The position numbers were made by a program, and so were the translations under genes. The notes below the pieces were generated by a model. That model did no database searches, was not told where the DNA came from, and saw nothing but the letters and a program-made list of their open reading frames with translations. From the NCBI GenBank assembly GCA_902537665.1, contig CACBCE010000010.1, positions 1 to 43,771 of the forward strand: 43,771 nt of DNA, written 5' to 3'. This document shows positions 25,412 to 34,280 of the stretch, one piece after another. Position 1 is the stretch's first letter; each line of letters starts with the position of its first letter. Source of the stretch: an uncultured Pelagibacteraceae bacterium (GTDB lineage: Bacteria > Pseudomonadota > Alphaproteobacteria > Pelagibacterales > Pelagibacteraceae).

Positions 25412-26410
25412 ATGAGTACCGTTTCCCTCACATTAGATGAAATTTTTGATTTAGCTAAAAAGACTTTACTAGCTAATGGCTGTGATGATGAAACAGCATC
25501 TATTCTCTCTGATTTAATAAGAAATGCTGAAAGAGATGGATCTTTATCTCATGGTTTGTTCAGGTTGCCTGCATATGTGAGTGGTCTAAAAAGTGGAAAA
25601 ATTAATGGTAAAGGAAAACCTGAGGTAAAAAAAATTTCAGCATCAGTAATAAAAGTTCAAGGGAATAATTGTTTAGCCCCTGTAGTTTTAAATAAAGGAT
25701 TACCTGAATTAGCAAAAGCTGCAAAAGAAAATGGAGTGGCCGTACTTGCTATAAATAATTCTCATCATATGGCTGCGATGTGGCCTGAAACAGAAAAATT
25801 AGCAGAGGAAGGTTTAGTTGCCTTCGCTTGCACATCCTACAAGCCTGCTGTAGCACCCGCTGGAGCTATCAAACCCTTGTTTGGAACAAATCCAATTTCT
25901 TTTGCATGGCCACGACCAGGAAAAACTCCTGTAGTTTACGATATGGCAACTGCATCAATGGCAATGGGTGAAGTTCAAGTTGCTAAAAGAGAAGGGCATA
26001 AAGTTCCACTTGGAACTGGTTTAACTAAGGATGGTAAAGAAACAACTGACCCAGGAGCAATAGCGGATGGAGGTGTATTACTTCCTTTTGGGGGATATAA
26101 AGGTTCTGCCATAGCAATGATGGTAGAATTAATGGCTGGCGCATTAGTTGGTGATAATTTTAGTTTTGAGACAGCTGCAAAAGATAATAATGACGGCGGA
26201 CCTCCCAGTGGCGGAGAATTTATTCTCGCAATCTCACCTGATAAAACCTCTGGGACCGATTGGCAGAAACATGCTGATGAATTTTTTAATAAAATGAAAT
26301 CGTTCGAGGGAGTTAGACTTCCAGGGGAAAGAAGACATAAAAATAGATTAAATAAGGGCCCTCGAAATATTAACGAAGAGCTGGTTAATAAAATAAAATC
26401 TTTAAGCTAA
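25412..26410 (+). CDS. Ldh2/DpkA-family NAD(P)-dependent oxidoreductase
   Basis: This 332-residue protein belongs to the malate/L-lactate dehydrogenase superfamily (Ldh_2 fold), whose members reduce 2-oxo or cyclic imino acids with NAD(P)H. Visible features are an N-terminal helical part with RDGSLSHGLFRLPAYVSGL, the core NNSHHMAAMWPETEKLAEEG, LFGTNPISFAWPRPG, and the end LPFGGYKGSAIAMMVELMAG. The SHH and GYKG motifs and overall look are closest to the Delta1-piperideine-2-carboxylate / Delta1-pyrroline-2-carboxylate reductases (DpkA/LhpD), which act in D-lysine, D-proline or trans-3-hydroxyproline breakdown. Malate, ureidoglycolate or sulfolactate dehydrogenase cannot be excluded. Neighbours give no help; it overlaps the convergent xth by nine bases. 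Confidence 0.82.
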   Translation: MSTVSLTLDEIFDLAKKTLLANGCDDETASILSDLIRNAERDGSLSHGLFRLPAYVSGLKSGKINGKGKPEVKKISASVIKVQGNNCLAPVVLNKGLPELAKAAKENGVAVLAINNSHHMAAMWPETEKLAEEGLVAFACTSYKPAVAPAGAIKPLFGTNPISFAWPRPGKTPVVYDMATASMAMGEVQVAKREGHKVPLGTGLTKDGKETTDPGAIADGGVLLPFGGYKGSAIAMMVELMAGALVGDNFSFETAAKDNNDGGPPSGGEFILAISPDKTSGTDWQKHADEFFNKMKSFEGVRLPGERRHKNRLNKGPRNINEELVNKIKSLS

Positions 26411-27178
26411 AGTAATTTCTATTGGGGTATGGTCTGAAGGTTTTTCACGGCCTCTTGGATCTTTATTAATATTAATACTTTTAACTTGGTCTATTAAAGA
26501 ATTTGAAACTAAAAAGTGATCAATTCTCATTCCATTGTTCTTTTGCCATGCACCTCTCATATAATCCCAAAAAGTATATCCTTCTTTAGTTTCATTAAAA
26601 TGTCTATAAACATCATTAAATCCTAGATTAATCATTTCTCTTAATTTTTTTCTTATTTCTAATCTAAATAGAGCATCATCTTCAAAGCTTTTTGGATTAT
26701 AGACATCCTCAGCTGCAGGAATAATATTAAAATCACCACCAAGAATTATATTTTGATTTTTTTTGGTTAAAGCTTTTAATTGTTTAATTAAATCATCAAG
26801 CCATTTTTTTTTGTAATCATATTTTTCAGTATCAACAGGATTACCATTTGGTGTATAGATATTAATTAATTGAATATTTTTCTTTTTGTGTTCAAGTTCA
26901 GCTGAGATTATTCTTGATTGTTTTAGTTTATCTTTGATTAAGTCAGTTTTAACATTTTTTAATTTTCCTTTTGAAATAATAGCAACACCATTGTAACTTT
27001 TTTGACCAAATACATGACTTTCATAGTCCATTGAGGAAAAATCATCATAAGGAAAGTTTACATCCTCAGTTTTAATTTCTTGCATCATAACAACATCAGG
27101 TTTGTATTTTAGTAGATAACTTTTGATATTTTCAATACGTGCTCGCACAGAATTTACATTCCACGAGGTAATAATCAT
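26402..27178 (-). CDS. xth: Exodeoxyribonuclease III
   Basis: This enzyme is an AP endonuclease and 3'-5' exonuclease of base-excision repair (ExoA/XthA family). I start at ATG 27178 (MIITSWNVNSVRAR), which overlaps the erpA stop by one base (TAATG), rather than ten codons upstream inside erpA; this gives 258 residues, the normal length. Catalytic motifs are visible: WNVNSVRAR, MMQEIK with the metal-binding E34, GGDFNIIP with the Asp/Asn pair, and the C-terminal SDHTPI with the catalytic histidine. It is translationally coupled to erpA. Confidence 0.93.
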   Translation of the reverse strand: MIITSWNVNSVRARIENIKSYLLKYKPDVVMMQEIKTEDVNFPYDDFSSMDYESHVFGQKSYNGVAIISKGKLKNVKTDLIKDKLKQSRIISAELEHKKKNIQLINIYTPNGNPVDTEKYDYKKKWLDDLIKQLKALTKKNQNIILGGDFNIIPAAEDVYNPKSFEDDALFRLEIRKKLREMINLGFNDVYRHFNETKEGYTFWDYMRGAWQKNNGMRIDHFLVSNSLIDQVKSININKDPRGREKPSDHTPIEITLA

Positions 27179-27495
27179 TAAAGAGAAAACGAAACACCAC
27201 AACCACAAGAAGATTTGGTTTGCGGATTAGTTATTTTGAATTGTTCACCAATTAATTCAGAAACATAGTCTATTTCTGATCCTTTTAATAAATCTGCAGA
27301 GGTTTTATCTATCAATATATTTTCATAATTTAAATCATCGGCTGCTTTTTCTTTGTCAAAAGTAAATTCATATTGGAAGCCTGAGCAACCACCACCTTTG
27401 ATAGCGATTCTAAAAAACGACCCTTTGTCTTTTTTAGACAGCAAAACATTGATCTGTTTTAGAGCCTTATCAGTAAATTTAATTTCTTTAATCAT
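27178..27495 (-). CDS. erpA: A-type iron-sulfur carrier protein (ErpA/IscA family)
   Basis: This is an Fe-S cluster carrier that passes clusters from the assembly scaffold to target enzymes. The 105-residue protein has the HesB/IscA fold with three conserved cysteines: C37 in KGGGCSGFQYEF, and C97 and C99 in SSCGCGVSF. The C-terminal CGCG and the solitary position, away from isc or suf genes, favour ErpA, but IscA or SufA cannot be separated by eye. It is divergent from dgt, 50 bases apart, and coupled to xth. Confidence 0.85.
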   Translation of the reverse strand: MIKEIKFTDKALKQINVLLSKKDKGSFFRIAIKGGGCSGFQYEFTFDKEKAADDLNYENILIDKTSADLLKGSEIDYVSELIGEQFKITNPQTKSSCGCGVSFSL

Positions 27496-27545
27496 TATTG
27501 ATCACTGGTATTACTAATATAATACTTAAATTTTAATTTTAAAGG

Positions 27546-28664
27546 ATGAAAAAATACTCAAAGATTGCTCTTACTAAAAGCAAAGGAAGAATATTCAAAG
27601 AATCTGTATCAAAATATAGATCGCCATTTCAAAGAGATAGAGATCGAATAGTTCACAGCGCCTCATTTCGAAGGCTCAAACACAAGACACAAGTATTTGT
27701 AAACACAGAAGGTGATCATTACAGAACAAGATTAACCCATTCAATGGAAGTTGCTCAAATTGCGCGATCTATTGCAAGATATCTTGAATTGAATGAAGAT
27801 CTAGCTGAAACCTTAAGTTTGGCACATGATTTGGGCCACCCACCTTTTGGTCATGCTGGCGAGGACTCTCTTAATGAATGTATGGAAGATTATGGAGGCT
27901 TTGATCATAATTTACAAACTCTTCGTGTGGTTATGTTTTTGGAGAATAAATATCTTAAGTATAGTGGATTAAATCTTTCAATTGAAACCTTAGAGGGATT
28001 GCTTAAGCATAATGGTCCTGTTTATGAATTAGATTTAGTTGATAGTCTTATTGGGGTAAAAAAATTCAATCATAAGATTAATTTTGAGACTTATCCATCA
28101 TTAGAGGCTCAAGTTTCAGCTATTTCAGATGATATAGCTTATAACAATCATGATATTCAAGATGGTATAAATGCAAATTTATTTAAACTAGAGGAGTTAA
28201 TTGAAATTAACTTTTTTAAAGATATTTATAAAAAATATAAAAAAAAGATAAACAAACATAACTATAAAATTGCAACATATCAGATTATAAGAGATTCTAT
28301 TGATCAAATGATTAGAGATTTAATTAAAAATACCAAAACTAATTTGAAGATTAATAAAATAAAAAATTATAAAGATATTACTAAAGCAAATTTAACAATG
28401 GTAGATTTTTCTGAAAAAGTCAAAGATTCTGTGGATGAAATAAGATTTTTTTTAAAAACAAAGATGTATAATAATAATGCAGTTCTGAAAAAAAACGATA
28501 ATGGCAAATTAATAATTAAAAAACTGTTTAATAAAATACAAAAAAACCCTAAAAAATTTATTTCAAAAGATCATCTCTCAAAGGATAAATATAGAGCAAT
28601 TTCAGATTTTATATCAGGAATGACAGACAGATATGCAATCAACCTTCACAAAAACTTTAAATGA
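27546..28664 (+). CDS. dgt: Deoxyguanosinetriphosphate triphosphohydrolase-like protein
   Basis: This is an HD-superfamily dNTPase that cleaves dNTPs to nucleoside and triphosphate, thought to balance nucleotide pools. The 372-residue protein has the dGTPase start SPFQRDRDRIVHSASFRRLK, TRLTHSMEVAQIARSI with the first metal histidine, and the HD pair H94-D95 in SLAHDLGHPPFGHAGE. A later metal aspartate is in VSAISDDIAYNNHDIQDG. The length and motifs fit the type-2 dgt subfamily found upstream of argS in alphaproteobacteria. It overlaps argS by four bases (ATGA). Confidence 0.93.
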   Translation: MKKYSKIALTKSKGRIFKESVSKYRSPFQRDRDRIVHSASFRRLKHKTQVFVNTEGDHYRTRLTHSMEVAQIARSIARYLELNEDLAETLSLAHDLGHPPFGHAGEDSLNECMEDYGGFDHNLQTLRVVMFLENKYLKYSGLNLSIETLEGLLKHNGPVYELDLVDSLIGVKKFNHKINFETYPSLEAQVSAISDDIAYNNHDIQDGINANLFKLEELIEINFFKDIYKKYKKKINKHNYKIATYQIIRDSIDQMIRDLIKNTKTNLKINKIKNYKDITKANLTMVDFSEKVKDSVDEIRFFLKTKMYNNNAVLKKNDNGKLIIKKLFNKIQKNPKKFISKDHLSKDKYRAISDFISGMTDRYAINLHKNFK

Positions 28665-30391
28665 ATATTTTTGAACAGTATTTAGATAAAATAAAAGAAA
28701 TCCTTTCAACACTATCTTCAAATGGAGATTTAATTTTACCAGATTCACTAAACGGGATAACTGCTGAAATTCCACCTTCAAAATTTGATAGTGATATTTC
28801 TACCAATGTAGCCATGGTCCTTTCTAAGATTAATAATAAATCTCCATCAGATCTGGCTTCAATTTTGGCAAAAAAAATCAAAAAAGAGGATAAATTTATT
28901 GAAGAGATATCAGTTGTAAAACCTGGTTTTATCAACATTAAATTTAAACCTATTTTTTGGACAAATTTTATTAAAGAGGTGATTAAAAATTCTAAATCTT
29001 TTGGAACAAATAAAAATATAAAAAGAAATTACCTAATAGAATTTGTATCTGCTAATCCAACAGGCCCTTTACATGTTGGCCATTGTAGAGGAGCAATATT
29101 AGGCGATGTGATGGCTAATCTTTTACTATTTAATAATAATAAAGTTACAAAAGAGTATTATATAAACGACTACGGTAATCAGATTATAAATTTTACAAAG
29201 TCAGTTTATTATAGAATAAGAGAGATTTCTTTTAATGAACCTTTTCCAATAGATAATGAAGATTTATATCCTGGAGACTATTTAATTGACTTTGCTCAAA
29301 ACATTTTAAACTCAAATAAAAATATTGATTTTAATAATTTTGACAAAATTTCTCAAGAATTGACTTCTTTAGCTATTAACGAGGCATTAAAGTTAATCAA
29401 AAGTAATCTTAAAAGTCTTGGTATTAATCATGATAACTTTGTCAGTGAAAAGAAAATAGTTGAAAATCAAGAAGTGGAAAAAGTTGTTGAATTTCTTCAA
29501 AAAAACAAATTTGTTTATAAAGGAAAAATAAAGGCACCGGCAGGTGAAGATGATAGTAATTGGGTTGAGCGTGAGCAGTTACTTTTTCGATCGACTGATT
29601 TTGGAGATGACAAAGATAGAGCATTGCAAAAATCTGATGGCGCTTGGACTTATTTTGCAAGTGATGTTGCATACCACAAAAATAAATTAGACAGAAAATT
29701 TGATAGGCTTATTAATATTTTAGGTGCAGATCATGCTGGTTATATAAAAAGAATTTCATCATCTGTCGAAGCTCTATCAAACTCTAAAGATAGATTAATT
29801 TGTAAAGTTAGCCAACTTGTTAAACTTATTAAAGATAAGAAACCCTTTAAAATGTCTAAAAGAAAAGGGGACTATATAACTATAGATGATTTAATTAATG
29901 AGGTAGGAAAAGATGCAACAAGATTTATAATGTTAAATCGAAGTAGTGATGTTGAACTCGATTTTGATTTTGATAACGTTATAGAAAAATCAAAAGATAA
30001 CCCACTTTATTACGTTCAATATTGTTATGCGAGAATATGTTCAGTATACAGACATCTTGATAAAGATTTAAAATCAGATCTAGATATTACTAAGTACGAT
30101 TTTGAATATTCGAAGGATGAAATAAAAATCTTAAAAAAATTATCTGAATGGCCCAAGTGTATTGATGTATCTTGTAATAAGCTTGAGCCGCATAGAATAC
30201 CGACTTATTTATATGAATTAGCCTCTTTATTTCATTCATATTGGAATTTAGGTAAGGAAAATCCAGACAAAAGATTTATCAATGATCAAAAAAAAATAAC
30301 TGATGATAAATTGATTTTTCTAAAAGCTATTTCCAATGTAGTAAAATCTGGGATGAATATAGTTGGAGTGTCTACGCCAGATAAAATGTGA
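28661..30391 (+). CDS. argS: Arginyl-tRNA synthetase
   Basis: This is a class I synthetase charging tRNA-Arg. It has 576 residues. The N-terminal ArgS-specific additional domain covers about residues 1-110. The catalytic domain has SANPTGPLHVGHCRGAILGD with HVGH at residues 138-141, and LGADHAGYIKRI. The KMSK signature is at 397-400 (FKMSKRKGDYI), and the C-terminal anticodon-binding DALR domain covers about residues 450-576. The gene starts inside the end of dgt, and its stop shares one base with the ATG of the next small gene. Confidence 0.96.
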   Translation: MNIFEQYLDKIKEILSTLSSNGDLILPDSLNGITAEIPPSKFDSDISTNVAMVLSKINNKSPSDLASILAKKIKKEDKFIEEISVVKPGFINIKFKPIFWTNFIKEVIKNSKSFGTNKNIKRNYLIEFVSANPTGPLHVGHCRGAILGDVMANLLLFNNNKVTKEYYINDYGNQIINFTKSVYYRIREISFNEPFPIDNEDLYPGDYLIDFAQNILNSNKNIDFNNFDKISQELTSLAINEALKLIKSNLKSLGINHDNFVSEKKIVENQEVEKVVEFLQKNKFVYKGKIKAPAGEDDSNWVEREQLLFRSTDFGDDKDRALQKSDGAWTYFASDVAYHKNKLDRKFDRLINILGADHAGYIKRISSSVEALSNSKDRLICKVSQLVKLIKDKKPFKMSKRKGDYITIDDLINEVGKDATRFIMLNRSSDVELDFDFDNVIEKSKDNPLYYVQYCYARICSVYRHLDKDLKSDLDITKYDFEYSKDEIKILKKLSEWPKCIDVSCNKLEPHRIPTYLYELASLFHSYWNLGKENPDKRFINDQKKITDDKLIFLKAISNVVKSGMNIVGVSTPDKM

Positions 30392-30645
30392 TGCTAAAAG
30401 AGATTAAATATTTAATATTTTTATTACTCATCAGTTTTTTTATTTTTTTTACAGGTAAGTATTATTTTTCAGATGATAATAAAAAAAATTCTTTTAGATC
30501 TTTGAGTAATATTGACAAAAAAATTGATATTTATTCTGAAAAATTGCCAGTTTTAGAAAATGATACTAAAGACATCATTCAATATGTAGAAAAATCTAAT
30601 AAAGATAAAAAGAAAAAATTTAATTTTTGGAAACTTCTTGATTAA
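30391..30645 (+). CDS. Small single-pass membrane protein at the SPOR-protein position between argS and nagZ
   Basis: The 84-residue protein (ATG 30391, overlapping the argS stop by one base; a GTG one codon earlier is less likely) has one membrane helix at about residues 6-22 and a short charged, Lys-rich extra-membrane part. It ends FNFWKLLD and has no recognisable domain. In many alphaproteobacteria this position, between argS and nagZ, holds a membrane protein with a C-terminal SPOR domain that binds denuded peptidoglycan at the septum. No SPOR repeat is present here. It may be a shortened relic or a replacement. It overlaps nagZ by one base, so it is part of the operon. Confidence 0.7.
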   Translation: MLKEIKYLIFLLLISFFIFFTGKYYFSDDNKKNSFRSLSNIDKKIDIYSEKLPVLENDTKDIIQYVEKSNKDKKKKFNFWKLLD

Positions 30646-31592
30646 TGAATAATCGAAGATCTTTTATTATCGGAATTAAATCGACAAAACTTAACCTTAG
30701 AGAAAAGAATTTTATTAGAAAATATAAGCCATGGGGAGTAATTTTATTTACTAGAAACATAAAAGATATTAAACAGGCAAAACAATTAACTACGTCTATA
30801 CGCAAGATCTTTAATGACGATAAATATCCAATCTTAATTGATCAAGAAGGTGGTAGAGTAAACCGACTTAAAAATATTATATCTTTTGAAAATCTAACTT
30901 CTGAATTTTTTGGCAAAAAGTTTATAAAAAAACCTAAGGAATTTAATTTTTTTTATAAACTATTTATTGATAAAACTTCATATTTATTAAAATTGATAGG
31001 AGTTAATATTAATACTTGTCCTGTTTTAGATCTTAGAAAGAAAGGTTCATCATCAATTATTGGAGACAGATCTTTCTCTAGTAATCCCAAAATAGTTTCA
31101 AAAATTGGTGATTATTGCATTAACTATCACCATAATAATGGCGTAGGAACTGTTATTAAACATATACCAGGACATGGTTTAGCAAAAGTTGATAGTCACC
31201 ATTTTACACCCGTAATTAATAAAAATTTAGATTACTTAATAAAAAATGATTTTTTTCCTTTCAAAAGAAAAAATTCTTTTTTTGCAATGACAGCTCATAT
31301 CATATTCAAAAAGATCGATTTAAAAAATACAGTAACGCATTCTAAGAAAATGATAAAATTAATAAGATATAAAATAGGTTTTAAAAATATTTTGATTTCC
31401 GACGATATATCGATGAAAAGTTTAAAAGGTAAAATTAAAGAAAATACAATCAATGCGTTTAATGCTGGTTGTGATCTTGTTTTACATTGTAATGCCAAAC
31501 AAAATGAGATGGAAATTGTTGCTCAAAATTCACCTTTCATAAGCAAATTTGTAATAAAAAAAACATCACAATTTTATAAGATAATAAGTTAG
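30645..31592 (+). CDS. nagZ: Beta-N-acetylhexosaminidase NagZ
   Basis: NagZ is a glycoside hydrolase family 3 enzyme that removes N-acetylglucosamine from muropeptides in peptidoglycan recycling. The 315-residue protein has the GH3 barrel with PILIDQEGGRVNRL, IGDRSFSSNP, and the NagZ-specific motif KHIPGHG at residues 172-178. The latter is followed by the D183-S-H185 pair, which supplies the unusual histidine acid/base. The nucleophile loop is SDDISM with D253. It has no signal peptide, so it should act in the cytosol. It lies in the conserved argS-x-nagZ-scpA order, overlapping the preceding stop by one base. Confidence 0.92.
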   Translation: MNNRRSFIIGIKSTKLNLREKNFIRKYKPWGVILFTRNIKDIKQAKQLTTSIRKIFNDDKYPILIDQEGGRVNRLKNIISFENLTSEFFGKKFIKKPKEFNFFYKLFIDKTSYLLKLIGVNINTCPVLDLRKKGSSSIIGDRSFSSNPKIVSKIGDYCINYHHNNGVGTVIKHIPGHGLAKVDSHHFTPVINKNLDYLIKNDFFPFKRKNSFFAMTAHIIFKKIDLKNTVTHSKKMIKLIRYKIGFKNILISDDISMKSLKGKIKENTINAFNAGCDLVLHCNAKQNEMEIVAQNSPFISKFVIKKTSQFYKIIS

Positions 31593-31601
31593 TATTCACT
31601 T

Positions 31602-32339
31602 ATGACAGAAAATGATTCCTCACTTTTTAGTGTTGATATTGAAAATTATAACGGTCCATTAGATATATTGTTAGACCTTGCAAAATCTCAAAAGGTGAAT
31701 TTAGAAAATATTTCTATTACAAAACTAGCAGATCAATTTCATGATTTTATAACAAACCAAAAAAATCTAAATCTAGAGTCCGCCTCTGAGTATTTACTTA
31801 TGGCCACATGGCTTGCTTATTTGAAATCTAAACTTCTTTTACCTGGAACACCTGAGGAGGAGTTTAAAGTTCAAGAAGTGGCAGAAAAATTAAAACTCCA
31901 ACTTAAAAAATTAGAATTAATCAGATTATTATCAGAGCAAATGTTAAAGCGTAAAAGATTAGGTCGTGAAATCAGAACAAGAGGTGTAAGGGCAGGCATT
32001 AGACCCATTTATAACAGTGAAATTAAAGTAAATTTATTTGAATTACTAAAAACATATTCAACTATTATTATGACTAAAGATTTTCAAAAAATAAATATTC
32101 CTAAACTTCCTGTTTTTACAACTGAAGAAGGGATTAAAACAATCAGAGATTTTTTTGGAAAATTAACAGATTGGAAAAAATTAGAGGACTTGATACCTAA
32201 AAATTTTAAGAGTGTTACAAAGTACAAAAAAACTGGTACAGCAGGTATATTTGCAGGATCACTTGAACTTGTTAAAGAAGGTAATTTAAAGATTAAACAA
32301 GAAAATTTATTTGATGATATTTTTATTAAGGAAAAATAA
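31602..32339 (+). CDS. scpA: Segregation and condensation protein A
   Basis: ScpA is the kleisin that bridges the heads of the SMC dimer in chromosome condensation. The 245-residue protein shows the conserved N-terminus FSVDIENYNGPLDILLDLAKSQ, which binds the SMC neck. Next come ITKLADQFHDF and YLLMATWLAYLKSKLLLP, then the C-terminal winged helix (SLELVKEGNLKIKQEN). The stop shares its last base with the scpB start, the usual coupling of the two partners. Confidence 0.93.
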   Translation: MTENDSSLFSVDIENYNGPLDILLDLAKSQKVNLENISITKLADQFHDFITNQKNLNLESASEYLLMATWLAYLKSKLLLPGTPEEEFKVQEVAEKLKLQLKKLELIRLLSEQMLKRKRLGREIRTRGVRAGIRPIYNSEIKVNLFELLKTYSTIIMTKDFQKINIPKLPVFTTEEGIKTIRDFFGKLTDWKKLEDLIPKNFKSVTKYKKTGTAGIFAGSLELVKEGNLKIKQENLFDDIFIKEK

Positions 32340-33046
32340 TGATTAAAAAAATTACAAAAAAAGATAATGTTATTGATTTTCCTAATAAATTATCCTCAAT
32401 TGAAAAAGAAATTGAAGCAATAGTTTTTGCAGCTGCTGAGCCACTTGATATTGAAACTATAGAAAATAAGATTTCAAAAAAAACTAATGTTGAAAAAATT
32501 TTATTAAAATTACAAAACGAATATTCCAATCGAGGTATTAATTTAGTGTGTATCTCAAAAAAATGGTCATTTAGAACATCGCCAAATCTTTCTGAAATTA
32601 TGAAACAGGAAAAAACTGTTGAAAAAAAATTATCAAGAGCTGCAATTGAAACACTTGCAATCATTGTTTATCATCAACCAGTAACACGTGCTGAAATTGA
32701 AGAAATTAGAGGTGTTGCATTCGGCACAAATACTCTTGAAATTTTGATGGAGTTAAACTGGGTAAAACCAGGTGGTAGAAAAGATGTCCCCGGAAAACCA
32801 ATTCAATATGTTACAACTGATGATTTTTTAAGTCATTTTAATCTTCAAAAGTTATCCGATTTACCAACTGTTGATGAATTGGGTGCCGCTGGTCTTATCG
32901 ATAGTACAAATATTGATAATGCAATTTTTGGAACTGGTAAATTTTATAAAGAGAAAGAAGATGGTAAAAAAGAGGATATTTATTCGAATATTGATGAAAT
33001 GCTAAGCAGCACTTTAGACTCTGAGGAGAAAAATAAGAATTCATAA
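32339..33046 (+). CDS. scpB: Segregation and condensation protein B
   Basis: ScpB dimerises through winged-helix domains and stabilises the ScpA-SMC ring. The 235-residue protein carries the family motifs IEAIVFAAAEPL, KKWSFRTSPNLSEIM, AAIETLAIIVYHQPVTRAEIEEIRG near residues 100-124, and GRKDVPGKPIQYVTT. About 20 extra residues precede the first winged helix, and the C-terminal tail is acidic. It starts on the last base of the scpA stop. Confidence 0.93.
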   Translation: MIKKITKKDNVIDFPNKLSSIEKEIEAIVFAAAEPLDIETIENKISKKTNVEKILLKLQNEYSNRGINLVCISKKWSFRTSPNLSEIMKQEKTVEKKLSRAAIETLAIIVYHQPVTRAEIEEIRGVAFGTNTLEILMELNWVKPGGRKDVPGKPIQYVTTDDFLSHFNLQKLSDLPTVDELGAAGLIDSTNIDNAIFGTGKFYKEKEDGKKEDIYSNIDEMLSSTLDSEEKNKNS

Positions 33047-33101
33047 ATTAGGTTAAAAAAAGTCACTTTTAAATTGAGAGTAAAAGATATATAACTTTTC
33101 T

Positions 33102-33302
33102 ATGAGCATAGGAATTTGGCAGATAGCAATTGTTGTTATACTTGTAGTTTTACTTTTTGGAAGAGGTAAGATCTCAAGTTTGATGGGAGATGTTGCTAAA
33201 GGAATCAAGAGCTTTAAAAAAGGTATGGCATCAGATGTTACTGATGACAACGAACCTAAAAATATTTCCGAAGATAATCAAGATAATAACAAAAAAGATT
33301 AA
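33102..33302 (+). CDS. tatA: Sec-independent protein translocase subunit TatA
   Basis: TatA forms the size-variable pore of the twin-arginine export machine. The 66-residue protein has the usual short periplasmic N-terminus, one membrane helix ([20 protein letters not shown]), the amphipathic helix with [16 protein letters not shown], and an acidic unstructured tail. The FG hinge and FKKGM box mark it as TatA rather than TatB. It is followed after five bases by tatB. Confidence 0.95.
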   Translation: MSIGIWQIAIVVILVVLLFGRGKISSLMGDVAKGIKSFKKGMASDVTDDNEPKNISEDNQDNNKKD

Positions 33303-33307
33303 ATCAC

Positions 33308-33523
33308 ATGCCTACTATTGGTTGGTTTGAGATTTTAATTATCGTAGCAATAGCCATTGTTGTTCTTGGACCAAAAGATTTCCCAATAATGTTAAAAAAA
33401 GTTGGCTCTTGGATTGGTACAATTAAGAATTATATCAATAATGTCCAAAATGAAGTTTCAAATATTGATATTGAAAATGATAAAATAGAAGAAAAAGAAG
33501 AAAAAAAACATGAGTCAGAATGA
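33308..33523 (+). CDS. tatB: Sec-independent protein translocase subunit TatB (short form)
   Basis: TatB forms the receptor with TatC for twin-arginine signal peptides. The 71-residue protein starts IGWFEILIIVAIAIVVLGPKDFP, with the Glu in the membrane helix (E8) and the LGPK/FP hinge characteristic of TatB. The amphipathic helix follows, but the C-terminal tail is only about 25 residues of mostly Glu and Lys. E. coli TatB has 171 residues, so this is a minimal form. It overlaps tatC by 14 bases. Confidence 0.9.
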   Translation: MPTIGWFEILIIVAIAIVVLGPKDFPIMLKKVGSWIGTIKNYINNVQNEVSNIDIENDKIEEKEEKKHESE

Positions 33524-34280
33524 TAAAGAGGGTGGTTTTGTAAGCCATTTAGCTGAACTAAGAAAAAGACTTATACATAGTTTTATTTTTCTAATTGTTT
33601 TTTTTGTTGGATGTTATTTTTTTGCAGAACATTTATATGGTTTTTTAGTAGATCCTTTCGCTCAAGCCGTTAAAGATGATGGAACTGACAGACGATTAAT
33701 ATTTACCGCTCTTCAAGAAACCTTTTTAACATATCTAAAGATTTCTTTCTTTACAGCATTTTTTGTCACTTGCCCGTTTATACTTATGCAAATTTGGAAA
33801 TTTATAGCGCCTGGTTTATATAAACATGAAAAACATGCAATATTACCTTATCTAATATTAACTCCGGTGCTTTTTTTTCTTGGAGGAATGTTAGTTTATT
33901 ATTTGATAATGCCTTTAGCGATAAAGTTTTTTTTATCATTTGAAAGCACAGGTTTATCCACAAATTTACCGATACAACTTGAAGCTAAGGTAAATGAGTA
34001 TTTATCATTAGTCATGAAACTTATTTTCGCTTTTGGTATAAGTTTTCAATTACCTGTGGTTTTAAGTTTACTAGCTAGAATTGGTGTTGTTGATTCTGAA
34101 TTTTTAAAGAAAAGAAGAAAATACGTTGTAGTTATAATTTTTGCAGCAGCAGCATTATTAACACCACCTGACCCTATAACCCAAATTGGTTTAGCAATTC
34201 CATTATTAATTTTATATGAATTATCAATTTTTTCTGTAAAGTTTATAGAGGATAAGAAATTTAAAGATTCTAATGCATAA
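33510..34280 (+). CDS. tatC: Sec-independent protein translocase subunit TatC
   Basis: TatC is the polytopic receptor of the twin-arginine pathway. The 256-residue protein has the conserved N-terminus VSHLAELRKRLIHS, which contacts the twin-arginine motif. Also visible are LQETFLTYLKISFFTAFF with the functionally important Glu, CPFILMQIWKFIAPGLY, and LLTPPDPITQIGLAIPL in the last part; six helices are expected. It begins inside tatB and overlaps serS by eight bases. Confidence 0.95.
   Translation: MSQNDKEGGFVSHLAELRKRLIHSFIFLIVFFVGCYFFAEHLYGFLVDPFAQAVKDDGTDRRLIFTALQETFLTYLKISFFTAFFVTCPFILMQIWKFIAPGLYKHEKHAILPYLILTPVLFFLGGMLVYYLIMPLAIKFFLSFESTGLSTNLPIQLEAKVNEYLSLVMKLIFAFGISFQLPVVLSLLARIGVVDSEFLKKRRKYVVVIIFAAAALLTPPDPITQIGLAIPLLILYELSIFSVKFIEDKKFKDSNA

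Noticed and set aside
27179-27208. Ten-codon longer start for xth
   Set aside because: It would lie inside erpA and add residues before the conserved family start (MIITSWNVNS); the ATG at 27178 overlaps the erpA stop in the coupling pattern seen throughout the window.
27496-27545. A well-defined promoter between erpA and dgt
   Set aside because: A TATAAT hexamer exists at 27518-27523, but no good -35 element lies at the right spacing, and such hexamers are common by chance at this base composition.
32326-32664. 112-codon frame on the minus strand inside scpB
   Set aside because: Antisense shadow; hydrophobic product arises from AT-rich complement, with no independent support.
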